NCBI RefSeq assembly: GCF_024385605.1
Contig: NZ_JANFOJ010000001.1
Coordinates: 186,001-250,000, forward strand
DNA: 64,000 nucleotides
Direction of reading: 5' to 3'
Source of the DNA: Sporolactobacillus sp. STSJ-5
GTDB taxonomy: Bacteria > Bacillota > Bacilli > Bacillales > Sporolactobacillaceae
This document shows, piece by piece, positions 54,161-63,638 of the stretch. The notes beneath the pieces are model-generated. The model worked only from the letters and a program-made list of their open reading frames with translations, searched no databases and was not told where the DNA came from. A program made the position numbers and the translations under genes. Numbering within the stretch: the stretch's first letter is position 1; the number at the start of each line of letters is the position of its first letter.

Positions 54161-55942
54161 TTATTGCTCCGTGTCCAAATAGTTTCTCATTGATTCAGCC
54201 ACTTTTTCAGGTAATCCGGCTTCTTGCAATTCTTCTCGGCTTGCTTCGCGTATTTTTTTCATCGAACCGAATTTGCGTAGCAGCATTTGCTTACGCTGCC
54301 TGCCGATTCCCGGAATGTCGTCCAGCAGAGAGTGAATCATCGATTTCGCGCGGACCTGTCGATGGAAAGTAATAGCGAATCGATGCACCTCATCTTGGAT
54401 ACGCTGCAACAAGTAAAATGCTTGACTGTTTCGCGCCAGTGAGACGAGCTGAGGAGGTTCGCCGATGACAAGCTGTGATGTTCGATGCTTATCGTCCTTC
54501 ACAAGTCCGGCAACAGGAACATAGAGGCCAAACTCATTTTCGAGCACGTCAATCGCTGCGGAAAGCTGCCCTTTACCCCCGTCAATCAGAATCAAATCGG
54601 GCAGCGGTTTGCCTTCTTTCAAAATGCGTGCGTAACGCCTGCGCACAACCTCGCGCATCGTCGCATAATCGTCCGGTCCATTTACTGTCTTCACACGATA
54701 TTTCCGGTAGTCATTTTTCTTTGGGCGCCCATCCTCGAACACAACCATTGCTGAAACCGGATCGGCCCCTTGGATATTCGAGTTATCGAACGTTTCAATG
54801 CGGCGCGGTGCCGGCATGTCCAAGGCTTCTCCAAGCTGTTCAACTGCTCCGATCGTCCGCTTCTCATCACGCTCGATCAGGGCAAATTTTTCCTTAAGTG
54901 CGATGCCGGCATTTTTGACCGCCATCGCAACAAGATCTTTTTTTCGTCCGCGCTGAGGTTGAAGGACTTCGGTTTCCAACATCTGTTCAATCAGGCTCTG
55001 ATCGACCGAATTCGGGATCAGAACTTCTTTCGGCTTAATGTGATTTTGATGGCTATAAAATTGACCGATAAAAGTCAGGAAGTCTTCCTCAGGCTCTTGA
55101 TAAAATGGGAACAGTGACACCTTACGCTCAATCAATTTTCCTTGGCGCATGAAGAACACCTGGACACACATCCATCCTTTGTCAAAGGCGTAGCCAAAGA
55201 CGTCGCGATCATCCAAATCATTAAAAATAATTTTTTGTTTCTCCATTACCGTTTCAATATTGCTAATCTGGTCACGCAGTTCCTTCGCCTTTTCAAAATT
55301 GAGCTGTTCGGAGGCTTCAAGCATTTCTTCTTTCAGGCGTTTTTTCACATCCTGGTAACCGCCATTGAGAAAACGCGTAATGTCATCGGCCATTGACTCA
55401 TAGGTTTCTTTCGGAATATCGTAAACGCATGGTGCCAAACACTGCCCGATATGATAGTACAAGCAGACTCGGTTTGGCAAAGTGCGGCATTTGCGCAATG
55501 GATAGAGATGATCGAGCAGCCGCTTCGTCTCGTTTGCGGCAGTAACGTTTGGATAGGGACCGAAATACTTGCCGCTCTTTCGATTCACCTTGCGCGTAAT
55601 AATCAGCCGTGGGTACTTCTCAGTCGTCAGCTTAATAAATGGATAGCTCTTATCATCCTTCAGCATGATGTTGTATCTCGGCTCATACTTCTTGATTAAA
55701 TTGATCTCGAGCAGCAGTGACTCGATTTCTGATGAAACAACAATATACTCAAAATCAGCGATATCCGCAACGAGCCGCTGCGTCTTCGCATCATGGGAAC
55801 CGCTGAAGTAGGAATGGACGCGATTGAACAGATTCTTCGCTTTCCCTACATATATAATCTCTCCTTGAGTGTTCTTCATTTGATAGCAGCCAGGCTGCTT
55901 CGGAAGCAAGCTCAGCTTTTCTTTTATTTTCTGATTGACCAT
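54161..55942 (-). CDS. uvrC: UvrC, excinuclease ABC subunit C
   Basis: Makes both incisions in nucleotide excision repair with UvrA and UvrB. GIY-YIG domain at residues 12-90 ([16 protein letters not shown]), UVR coiled coil near 200-235, RNase H-like nuclease from about 360 ([30 protein letters not shown]), and a helix-hairpin-helix pair at the C-terminus (IPGIGRQRK). Length 593 is normal. Between it and trxA lies an AEC carrier gene, unlike B. subtilis. Confidence 0.97.
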   Translation of the reverse strand: MVNQKIKEKLSLLPKQPGCYQMKNTQGEIIYVGKAKNLFNRVHSYFSGSHDAKTQRLVADIADFEYIVVSSEIESLLLEINLIKKYEPRYNIMLKDDKSYPFIKLTTEKYPRLIITRKVNRKSGKYFGPYPNVTAANETKRLLDHLYPLRKCRTLPNRVCLYYHIGQCLAPCVYDIPKETYESMADDITRFLNGGYQDVKKRLKEEMLEASEQLNFEKAKELRDQISNIETVMEKQKIIFNDLDDRDVFGYAFDKGWMCVQVFFMRQGKLIERKVSLFPFYQEPEEDFLTFIGQFYSHQNHIKPKEVLIPNSVDQSLIEQMLETEVLQPQRGRKKDLVAMAVKNAGIALKEKFALIERDEKRTIGAVEQLGEALDMPAPRRIETFDNSNIQGADPVSAMVVFEDGRPKKNDYRKYRVKTVNGPDDYATMREVVRRRYARILKEGKPLPDLILIDGGKGQLSAAIDVLENEFGLYVPVAGLVKDDKHRTSQLVIGEPPQLVSLARNSQAFYLLQRIQDEVHRFAITFHRQVRAKSMIHSLLDDIPGIGRQRKQMLLRKFGSMKKIREASREELQEAGLPEKVAESMRNYLDTEQ

Positions 55943-56033
55943 CAGTTATCGATCATCCTTTGTTTCTTGATTCTTGCATACTATCTTTTATTATCTAAGA
56001 GATCAGAAAAACATTCAACTTTTTAGAGTCCGG

Positions 56034-56074
56034 AACAAAAAAGGACAGTGGCGAAAAAATAAGCGCCTCTGTCC
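56034..56074 (-). terminator. Terminator of the AEC carrier gene
   Basis: Stem GGACAG (56043-56048) / CTGTCC (56069-56074) with inner GGCG/CGCC; six T follow on the minus strand. Confidence 0.85.
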
Positions 56075-56092
56075 AAGCTTAGATCTATTCGT

Positions 56093-57028
56093 TTAAAAAA
56101 TAGTCATCAGAATAGGAATTTCAATCATACTGAGGAGCGTTGTTTCCGTCACCATTACGGCCGCATAGTCCGAATCTGCATGATACAATTCTGAGACAAC
56201 CGGGGCATTCGTCATGACCGGCATCGCCGACTGCAAAATAAAGACCTCCTTCATGAGTGCGGGCATCGGTGCCGGCAGCACCAACAAGGTCATAATTGCA
56301 GGTGCTGCAACAAAACGGCCGATCAGGACACCAATATTGTCCTTATTAAGACGGAGTTTGCTCAGACCCGCCTGATGAATCGCAATACCAATAAAAATCA
56401 TCGATAACGGAATGGTGAGCCCGCCGATATAGTTAAAATCGGACATTAAAAAAGCGGGCAGCTTCACATGCAGAAGAACCAGAATAACACCTACTATAAA
56501 GCCAAGCAGCGGCGGTGAAAAAATTTTACCGAGCGTTTGCTTCCAACTGATTTTGCTTAGATAGTTTCCATCACGTTGAATCAGGTAGACACCCAGTGTC
56601 CAGAAAAAAGTCGTATTGGCCATATAAAATACAAGAACATAGGGAAGACTTTGCTCACCGAACAGAGCAAGATTAACAGGCAGACCGATGAAAACCGTAT
56701 TCGAGTTGCAAAACATTGATTTGAACAATCCGCTATGATTTTTCTGAACAGAAAAGATCTTAACTGCCCAAAATGAGATGGCGAACAAAATCAGCATCGA
56801 CAGAATCGGAAAGCGCAGATTCGGCAGTAATTCAATTAATTCTTTACTTGTAAAATGGTTGGTAATTGTGCTAATCATATAAGCAGGAAGCGCAATTTGC
56901 GTTACCAATTTAGCAATTAATTTACTTGTTTTTTTATCAAACCAGCCGCGATGAGCCAATACATAACCCACGCTGATCATTATAATTATGACTAAAATCC
57001 CTTGAATGCCTTGAAAAAAGGTGCCCAC
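56093..57028 (-). CDS. AEC (auxin efflux carrier) family transporter
   Basis: A 311-residue, ten-helix carrier. The first half has ISVGYVLAHRGWFDKKTSKL and a proline-bearing helix (QIALPAYMISTI), and MFCNSNTVFIGLPVNLALFG near residue 100 is the family motif with its crossover Asn-Thr. The second half repeats the plan (QSAMPVMTNAPVVSELY near 275). Bacterial members often move malate or other carboxylates; an export or exchange role could fit fumC nearby. Start GTG at 57028 has GGAGG seven bases upstream. It is inserted between trxA and uvrC. Confidence 0.88.
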   Translation of the reverse strand: MGTFFQGIQGILVIIIMISVGYVLAHRGWFDKKTSKLIAKLVTQIALPAYMISTITNHFTSKELIELLPNLRFPILSMLILFAISFWAVKIFSVQKNHSGLFKSMFCNSNTVFIGLPVNLALFGEQSLPYVLVFYMANTTFFWTLGVYLIQRDGNYLSKISWKQTLGKIFSPPLLGFIVGVILVLLHVKLPAFLMSDFNYIGGLTIPLSMIFIGIAIHQAGLSKLRLNKDNIGVLIGRFVAAPAIMTLLVLPAPMPALMKEVFILQSAMPVMTNAPVVSELYHADSDYAAVMVTETTLLSMIEIPILMTIF

Positions 57029-57199
57029 CTGAGTGCCTCCACAACTGACATGCGTCAACTATTCACTGTCATTTTTTACTTTCTTGTATCAATGAGCATA
57101 CCTCTTAGCCAGAATCATAGTCAATAACTATTTTAAAAATTAAAACAATAATTTGTGACAGTATATTGTCAATGCTTTACAAGCCGGCATGCTGATCAG

Positions 57200-57251
57200 C
57201 GCACGAAAAAACCGGGCGTCGCCGCATATAAATGCGATACGTCCCGGTTTT
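57200..57251 (-). terminator. Terminator of trxA
   Basis: A long stem, AAAACCGGG(C)GTCGC / GCGATACG(T)CCCGGTTTT with GCAT/ATGC inside; TTTTTTCG follows on the minus strand. Confidence 0.88.
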
Positions 57252-57283
57252 CCATGGATTTCACTATATTTTTTACTAATCAA

Positions 57284-57601
57284 TCAGCCGATATGCTGTT
57301 TGATGCGTTCAGCAAGGGCTTCTTTCGGTTGGAAGCCGACAACTTTGTCAACCACTTCGCCGTCTTTGAACAAGAACATGGTAGGAATACTCATAACTCC
57401 GTACTTGCTTGCTGTCGCTTGATTTTCATCAACATCCAGCTTTACGATTTTAAGATTATCTGCTAATTCGGAATTCACTTCTTCCAAAACAGGTGCCATC
57501 ATTTTGCATGGTCCGCACCAAGTAGCCCAAAAATCGGCTAAAACAAGTCCCTTTGAAGTTTCATCCGCAAAATTTGCATCGTTTACCTGACTAATTGCCA
57601 T
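57284..57601 (-). CDS. trxA: Thioredoxin
   Basis: A 105-residue thioredoxin with active site WCGPC at residues 28-32, the cis-proline in SIPTMFLF near 73-80 and the usual C-terminal helix. It reduces disulfides in the cytoplasm. GGAGGT lies ten bases before the ATG. It lies between mutS2 and uvrC, though etfAB and the fad genes of B. subtilis are missing. Confidence 0.98.
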   Translation of the reverse strand: MAISQVNDANFADETSKGLVLADFWATWCGPCKMMAPVLEEVNSELADNLKIVKLDVDENQATASKYGVMSIPTMFLFKDGEVVDKVVGFQPKEALAERIKQHIG

Positions 57602-57696
57602 TACAGAAAGACCTCCTCAAATAGTTCAATATGCTCTATGTCACACAGTATAGCATGTGCCAACACGAGATTCCATTATTCAGCTTGGCGCACACA

Positions 57697-60054
57697 TTAC
57701 TTGAATTCAACGACCGTCACGCCGCTGCCGCCTTCACCCTGGGCACCGAGACGCGACGCCTTCACACGCGGGTGGCGATCGATTAATTGAGTGACACCCT
57801 TGCGCAGTGCACCGGTACCCTTACCATGAATGATCGAGACGCGTGCATAGCCTGCAAGCAGCGCTTCATCCAAGTATTTCTCAACCTTCAGCATCGCATC
57901 TTCATAGCGTTCGCCGCGGAGGTCAAGTTCCGGACGCACCGTTTGTCCTGAAGTACGCACATTAACGACCGGTTTAACCTTCTTCTCTTCTTTAACTTTT
58001 TTCAAATCGCTTGCTTTGACATTCATTTTCAAGATACCGGCTTGTACCAGATATTCTTGATCACCGATTTTATTGACAATGTATCCGGTCTGACCGAAAC
58101 TGATAATCTTTACCGCGTCGCCAGGCTGAAACCCAGATACCACTTTTTGAACAGGCTTCGACGTATTGGACGAATCTTTTTGTTCAAGAGAATCCAGCGC
58201 ATGCGCCAATTTGGTCTTTGCGTCAATGAGTTGATGCTCCTTGACCAAGCCGTTATTTTTAAATTGGTGCAGCTCATTTATAATTTCCTCTGCCTCGCGC
58301 CGTGCATCTTTAAGCGCCTGCTCCGCTTTCTCGCGCGCTTTCTTCAGAATGTCCTCTTTTGAGCGTTCCAATTCATTCAAGCGCTTAGACAAATCTGCTT
58401 CTTTTGCTTCTACTTCAAGCTTCAGATGACGTGCTTTTTCTTCCTCCATCTCGGCAGCTTTCCGATTCTTTTCCAATGAAGCGATCATCTTATCGACCTG
58501 GTTGGTCTCGCGGCTGATCTGGAGTCTGGCGCCGTCAATAATATCGGCCGGTAAGCCTAATTTCCGTGAAATTTCAAACGCGTTGCTTCGTCCCGGAACA
58601 CCGAGAAGCAAGCGATAAGTCGGGCTCAGTGTTTCCACATCGAATTCAACACTAGCGTTCATGACACCCGGCCGTTCATATGCATATGCTTTTAGCTCGC
58701 TGTAATGGGTCGTACAGACAATTGTGGCTCCTTTACCATAAACGGCATCGAGAATCGACATAGACAAAGCTGCACCTTCCTGAGGGTCAGTTCCTGCACC
58801 CAGCTCATCGAAGAGAACAAGGCTGTTAAAATCGACCATCTTCAAGATTTTAACAATATTCGTCATGTGTGACGAAAAGGTACTGAGACTCTGCTCAATC
58901 GATTGTTCATCACCAATATCAGCAAAGACTTCGCGGAATACACTCGCTTCCGATTCTTCGTCAACCGGTATTTGAAGCCCGGATTGTGCCATGAGCGTAA
59001 GCAAACCAATCGTTTTCAACGATACCGTTTTGCCTCCGGTATTCGGTCCTGTGACAATTAGTGCATGTGTGTGCTCGTCAAATACAACATCAATCGGGAC
59101 AACTTGGTCCTGATTAATCAATGGATGACGTGCTTTCTTCAGACGGATAATGCCGCTGTCATTCAGCTTTGGACGTGTCGCTTTCATCTGGTGTCCGTAT
59201 GCGGCTTTGGCAAAAATAAAGTCGAGCTGTGCCAATCCCTCAACGTTTTCCAACATCGGTTCGGCAAATTCTGCTGTTTCTTCCGAAAGGACACGCAAGA
59301 TCCGCTCAATTTCATGCCGTTCTTTTGCCCGTGCTTCACTGAGCTGATTATTTAAGTCAACGATCGCTTGTGGTTCAATAAATAAGGTTGCACCTGAAGC
59401 AGACTGATCATGGACAATACCGCCGAACGATCCGCGATATTCCTGTTTGACCGGAATTACCTGACGATCATTACGAATTGTAATAATCTGTTCGGAAAGC
59501 ATTTTTGCTGTTCCACTCGAACGGACAATACTCTCCAGTTTCTGCTTCACCCTGCTGTCACAGGTTCGGATCTGGCTGCGAATATGACGCAAAGCCGGAC
59601 TTGCCGAGTCCATAACACCGCCTTGATCGTCAATTGTGCTACGGATTTTCCGTTCCAGGCTGCCCGGAGGATCAATCGAATCTGCGAGTTCCATCAAAAT
59701 TGGAAGTTCAAGTTCTCTTTCCTCGATCAAATCCGTAATAAAATTTTTCATCAGACGGGCGCCGCGAATGGTGTCGGCAATATCAATCAGTTCTTTTGCC
59801 TGAAGAATACCGCCTATTTTGGAACGTTTCAGCGCTTGACGCACATCAGTAATACCGCCAAAAGGTACAGATCCCCTTAATCGGAGTACCGTTGCTCCTT
59901 CATCAGTTTCCTCCTGCATTCGTTTAACTTCATTCAAGCTGTCTGCAGGCGTCAGATCCGCAATTCGGTTTTTTCCTAATGAAGAAGCTGTATAATGCAT
60001 TAATTGCTGTTTGATTTTTTCATATTCTAGAATTCTCAGTGCATGTTCATTCAC
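57697..60054 (-). CDS. mutS2: MutS2 (ribosome-collision ATPase / Smr endonuclease)
   Basis: MutS2 (MutSB, RqcU) has a MutS core without the mismatch-binding domain. Walker A GPNTGGKT near residue 330, Walker B LFDELGAGTDP near 405, a long KOW-preceding coiled coil (about 510-625) and a C-terminal Smr domain (LDLRGERYEDA to VEFK). In B. subtilis it splits collided ribosomes; in other bacteria it limits recombination. Start GTG at 60054 is preceded by GAGGGAG; the ATG three codons upstream abuts that site. It follows polX by 36 bases, in the cvpA-polX-mutS2 operon. Confidence 0.96.
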   Translation of the reverse strand: MNEHALRILEYEKIKQQLMHYTASSLGKNRIADLTPADSLNEVKRMQEETDEGATVLRLRGSVPFGGITDVRQALKRSKIGGILQAKELIDIADTIRGARLMKNFITDLIEERELELPILMELADSIDPPGSLERKIRSTIDDQGGVMDSASPALRHIRSQIRTCDSRVKQKLESIVRSSGTAKMLSEQIITIRNDRQVIPVKQEYRGSFGGIVHDQSASGATLFIEPQAIVDLNNQLSEARAKERHEIERILRVLSEETAEFAEPMLENVEGLAQLDFIFAKAAYGHQMKATRPKLNDSGIIRLKKARHPLINQDQVVPIDVVFDEHTHALIVTGPNTGGKTVSLKTIGLLTLMAQSGLQIPVDEESEASVFREVFADIGDEQSIEQSLSTFSSHMTNIVKILKMVDFNSLVLFDELGAGTDPQEGAALSMSILDAVYGKGATIVCTTHYSELKAYAYERPGVMNASVEFDVETLSPTYRLLLGVPGRSNAFEISRKLGLPADIIDGARLQISRETNQVDKMIASLEKNRKAAEMEEEKARHLKLEVEAKEADLSKRLNELERSKEDILKKAREKAEQALKDARREAEEIINELHQFKNNGLVKEHQLIDAKTKLAHALDSLEQKDSSNTSKPVQKVVSGFQPGDAVKIISFGQTGYIVNKIGDQEYLVQAGILKMNVKASDLKKVKEEKKVKPVVNVRTSGQTVRPELDLRGERYEDAMLKVEKYLDEALLAGYARVSIIHGKGTGALRKGVTQLIDRHPRVKASRLGAQGEGGSGVTVVEFK

Positions 60055-60090
60055 AAATAACATCTCCCTCTATCTGAGGATGGTCATCAT

Positions 60091-61809
60091 TCAAAAGGCC
60101 TTTTTATTCTTAAAAAAGTCCATAAGCCGATCTGTCGGCCAAGTATTAATAACGTTCTGCGGCTCGATGCCGGCACGAATAGCCGTCTCAACACCCAATT
60201 TCATGTCTTCCATCATTTTCAGCGAGTGGCTGTCCGTATTAATCGCGATTTTCACGCCTGCCTCTTGCACCTTGCTGAGCCACTCTGAAGATAAATCCAA
60301 TCGGAACCGACTGGCATTCAGTTCAAGAGCCGTTCCGGTTTCCTTAGCTAATTCAATCAACCGACTCACATCAACGGCATATCCGTGACGTTTTCCGAGC
60401 ATTCGTCCGGTCGGGTGTGCAATCAGACGAACATAAGGATTTCGACAGGCGTTCTCCAAACGCTTCATAATTTGCTTCTTATCCTGCGAGAAAGAAGAAT
60501 GGATGGATGCAATCACAAAGTCCAGTCTGCTCAGAACTTCATTTGGATAATCCAGTGATCCGTCAGGCAAAATATCCATCTCAATGCCCGAGAAAAGTGT
60601 AAAATCATCATAATGCTCATTAATCTTCTTTACTTTTTCATTTTGTTCTAATAAACGTTCTGAACTTAGCCCATTTGCAACACGAAGCGACTGAGAATGA
60701 TCGGTCAGACATGCGTAGAGATAACCTCTTGAGCGCATTGCTTCGGCCATTTCAGAGATCGTATGCGATCCGTCGCTCCACGTTGAGTGCATATGAAGAT
60801 CGCCTTTGATATCCGATAACTTTATTAAGTTCAACGGTCCCTTTTTCGCAAGATCCAATTCAGATTTTCCTTCTCGCGCTTGTGGAGGAATAAAAGACAT
60901 GCCAAAGTAGCGGTAGATATCTTCTTCACTTTTAAAAGTTTGCACGGAACCGTCTTCCCGTTCAATCCCATATTCGCTGATTTTTTCGTTGCGTTCCTTT
61001 GCCAATCTACGTAAAAGAACATTGTGATCCTTGGATCCGGTAAAGTGTAGCAGCATCGATGCATAGATTTCCTGTGTCGCAAAGCGAAAGTCGATGGATA
61101 CTTGATTCGGATCATCAAGTTGCACCGTCATTTTTGCATCACCTTGCCCGACAACCTCATGAATCGGCAGTTTCTCAATAAGCTGTCGCGACACAGCCTC
61201 AGGATCAGCAGTCTCAATCACAAAATCCAGATCCTTCATTTTCTCTTTTGCTCGTCTGAGGCTGCCTGCGTGCGCAAAACGGCTTACCGTTTCGATTGAA
61301 CGTAATACCCGTTCGACTTTTTCAGCCAGATCAAGCATATAAGGGATTGGCAGTTCTTTCGGACGATGAAGCTGTTCATTCAGTGATTGCAACAGATGTT
61401 CTTCCGTTTTTTTCCCGAATCCTGCCAATTGGCTGACTTTCCCCTGCTCGCAGGCATCTTTCAATGTATCACGATCAACAACGCCGAGCTCTCGATACAT
61501 TTTCCCAATCTTTTTCCCGCCGAGTCCAGGCAAGCGAAGAAGATCGAGCAAACTATGAGGTATGTCTTTTTCAAGTGCCAACAAGACAGACGACTCGCCT
61601 TGCGCCATTAATTCCTCAATGACCTGCGCCGTTGATTTACCGATTCCTTTAATTTTACTTAAATCACTCATTCCTGCCATCGAACGCGGATCATTCTCCA
61701 AGGCAAGACCTGCGCGATGATAAGCAGCGACTTTAAATGGGTTTTCACCCTTTATTTCCAGATACAGTGCAATGGTATCCAGCTGATTTATAATTTGCTT
61801 TTTATTCAC
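60091..61809 (-). CDS. polX: DNA polymerase/3'-5' exonuclease PolX
   Basis: A family X polymerase with PHP domain for gap filling in base excision repair. Helix-hairpin-helix motifs IKGIGKSTAQ near 55 and LPGLGGKKIGK near 97. The polymerase motif GSLRRAKEKMKDLDFV near 185-200 has two catalytic Asp, and the third lies in VSIDFR. The PHP nuclease has GDLHMHSTWSDG near 335, LTDHS near 365 and INTDSHS near 535. Start GTG at 61809 (VNKKQIINQL) is set by AAAGGTG six bases upstream; 572 residues, close to B. subtilis YshC. Confidence 0.96.
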   Translation of the reverse strand: MNKKQIINQLDTIALYLEIKGENPFKVAAYHRAGLALENDPRSMAGMSDLSKIKGIGKSTAQVIEELMAQGESSVLLALEKDIPHSLLDLLRLPGLGGKKIGKMYRELGVVDRDTLKDACEQGKVSQLAGFGKKTEEHLLQSLNEQLHRPKELPIPYMLDLAEKVERVLRSIETVSRFAHAGSLRRAKEKMKDLDFVIETADPEAVSRQLIEKLPIHEVVGQGDAKMTVQLDDPNQVSIDFRFATQEIYASMLLHFTGSKDHNVLLRRLAKERNEKISEYGIEREDGSVQTFKSEEDIYRYFGMSFIPPQAREGKSELDLAKKGPLNLIKLSDIKGDLHMHSTWSDGSHTISEMAEAMRSRGYLYACLTDHSQSLRVANGLSSERLLEQNEKVKKINEHYDDFTLFSGIEMDILPDGSLDYPNEVLSRLDFVIASIHSSFSQDKKQIMKRLENACRNPYVRLIAHPTGRMLGKRHGYAVDVSRLIELAKETGTALELNASRFRLDLSSEWLSKVQEAGVKIAINTDSHSLKMMEDMKLGVETAIRAGIEPQNVINTWPTDRLMDFFKNKKAF

Positions 61810-61851
61810 AATCTTCACCTTTTATATCGTGCAAATGAAAGCCCTGTTTTC

Positions 61852-62403
61852 TTAGCCCACCCAACCTGCGAATGCGACCCACATCTCTTTTAACATATCT
61901 GAAAAGTAGGGGGTGCTCGTAATCATTGATTGTGCCAGCGAGGATTGATCAATCGCCGATTGAATTCCGCCGACCGGTGTCAGTGAACCGGCATACAGCA
62001 AGAAGAAAATAATCAAATAGGCTTCAACGAAACCAATCAGCGCTCCGCTCAAATGATTGACAGAACGAAGAATCGGCAGTTCAGCAAGGAAATTCAGCAT
62101 TGAACCTAGGATTGTCAATACAATCTTTGTGGCGATAAATAATATAATAAAAGCGATCGCCCGATAATAAGCAGTCTGCAAATCCATATTTCCGAGGAAT
62201 TGAAACAGATCACTTTGAGAAGCCGACGAAGGGAATGGAATCCAAAATTTCAACGTTCCCGCAAGCGGCTTAAAATAAATCATCGCAATGATATAGGCAA
62301 CGACAAAGCCCGCAAGATGCACCAATTGCAAAATCAGACCGCGACGAAATCCATTAAAGAATCCGGATGCGAGTATGATCAATATAATGAGTGTGAGAAG
62401 CAT
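61852..62403 (-). CDS. yshB: CvpA family membrane protein (YshB)
   Basis: A 183-residue protein with four membrane helices: GFFNGFRRGLILQLVHLAGF at residues 14-33, then helices near 78-100 and 120-145, and the family turn NHLSGALIGFVEA. CvpA is linked to colicin V production and envelope function in E. coli; YshB has no set role. I begin at 62403 (MLLTLII), as the upstream 29 residues are polar with no ribosome binding site. First gene of the yshB-polX-mutS2 operon. Confidence 0.9.
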   Translation of the reverse strand: MLLTLIILIILASGFFNGFRRGLILQLVHLAGFVVAYIIAMIYFKPLAGTLKFWIPFPSSASQSDLFQFLGNMDLQTAYYRAIAFIILFIATKIVLTILGSMLNFLAELPILRSVNHLSGALIGFVEAYLIIFFLLYAGSLTPVGGIQSAIDQSSLAQSMITSTPYFSDMLKEMWVAFAGWVG

Positions 62404-62669
62404 AAGATCGATCCCAACTTTCTTTCCTATGTAAAATGAGCGCCGTCCCAATAAAACAAGGCAAACGTTGACACTTTTTAGTCTTATCATATCAGAAACG
62501 GCGGCAGATGAAAAATGTGAGTATCTGTCGATTCGCCGATACTAAGAACCGTTTTTGTGAGGTTTCATTGTTCTTGATTACAGACCATCAGGTATTCATC
62601 ACAATGATTCCATTCATGATCAATGATCAGCCTGTCTTTGCACCAATCAAATATCTCCTGTAAGTAACC
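62404..62669. other. Gene-free stretch upstream of the yshB operon
   Basis: No coding region or RNA gene is apparent. In B. subtilis zapA and rnhC lie upstream of yshB; they are absent here, so synteny breaks at this point. Confidence 0.45.
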
Positions 62670-62699
62670 AAAAAGGATGACAAAATTGTCATCCTTTTT
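62664..62699 (-). terminator. Terminator of the transaldolase-family gene
   Basis: Perfect stem AAAAAGGATGAC / GTCATCCTTTTT with a short AAAATT-type loop; T-rich on both sides. Confidence 0.88.
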
Positions 62700-62729
62700 A
62701 ATGCCATATAACCTTGTTTATTTCACAAC

Positions 62730-63437
62730 TTATTTACCCGTAGTAATCGTATCCTTTGCCAAGGTATAAATCGTTTCCCCTTTTCCGAAAACGGATTCCC
62801 AATCGGCAGTGAAATCAGTGACCGCTTTATTGATGGCCGGCATGCCTAAAGCGGAAGCCAAAATATCCGCGCTCATGGTCGCTGCCTGAGCACCCACTTC
62901 AAACGCTGTATTGACCTGACCGACATTTTTAAAGCTGGCGGCAAGAATTTTTGTGCGGCTGCCTGTTCGTTCAATGGCTTTAGCCAGTTCTGCTATTGAT
63001 GCTTTGGCATCAATGTTCATGTTTTCCATCCGGTTGAAATAAGGGGCAATATAATCAGCACCTGCCTGGATAGCCAGATAGCCTTGAAATTTCGTATAGA
63101 TTGCTGTTGCGGTAACGTTTACATTTTCTTGTTTCAAACGTTTGATGGCAGCCAAACCCGCCTCGGTTACCGGAACCTTGATGTACACATTGCGATCCAC
63201 ATTTTCTAACACGGTATGTGCATCCTTGATCATGTCTTCCGTATCTTCCGAGACAACCTGTACATGAAGTGTTGCCTGATCGCCAATGATCGACCGAACC
63301 GTTTTTAAGTGCGTGAACAGATCAATTTTGCCTTCTTTTTTAACAATTGACGGATTAGAGGTCACCCCGGCAAGTGGAATCACCTTAACATATCTCTTAA
63401 TTGCGTCCAAATGAATCGTATCAAGTAGAAACTCCAT
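62730..63437 (-). CDS. Transaldolase / fructose-6-phosphate aldolase family
   Basis: A 235-residue TIM-barrel class I aldolase of the short FSA/TalC group. GVTSNPSIV at residues 24-32, the Schiff-base lysine Lys87 in IKVPV, and NVTATAIYT near 107 are family marks. Either transaldolase or fructose-6-phosphate (dihydroxyacetone) aldolase activity is possible; the length fits FSA. AAGGGAG lies eight bases before the ATG. Just upstream is a SorC-type regulator gene in the same direction, with palindromic sites between, so sugar-induced control is likely. Confidence 0.9.
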   Translation of the reverse strand: MEFLLDTIHLDAIKRYVKVIPLAGVTSNPSIVKKEGKIDLFTHLKTVRSIIGDQATLHVQVVSEDTEDMIKDAHTVLENVDRNVYIKVPVTEAGLAAIKRLKQENVNVTATAIYTKFQGYLAIQAGADYIAPYFNRMENMNIDAKASIAELAKAIERTGSRTKILAASFKNVGQVNTAFEVGAQAATMSADILASALGMPAINKAVTDFTADWESVFGKGETIYTLAKDTITTGK

Positions 63438-63461
63438 ATCGAACACTCCCTTTTCAGTATT

Positions 63462-63630
63462 TGCACATTTGTGATCTTATTATCCATCTCTAATGATTAC
63501 GCTTTCATCGTAGCATGAAATGAATTATGAATACATACTCTCACATATTTAATATTCTTCTGTGCATAATAAATCCTGATAATAAGCGATTTTTTGGAAT
63601 AAAAAGCAGATATTCATGCACATATGTGCA
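63462..63630 (-). promoter_or_regulatory. Candidate SorC-type operator sites
   Basis: A perfect 14-base palindrome TGCACATATGTGCA at 63617-63630, with related sequences TGCACATTTGTGA at 63462-63474 and TGTGCATAA near 63561. They lie between the regulator's stop and the aldolase start. Confidence 0.45.
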
Positions 63631-63638
63631 CAAGTCAA

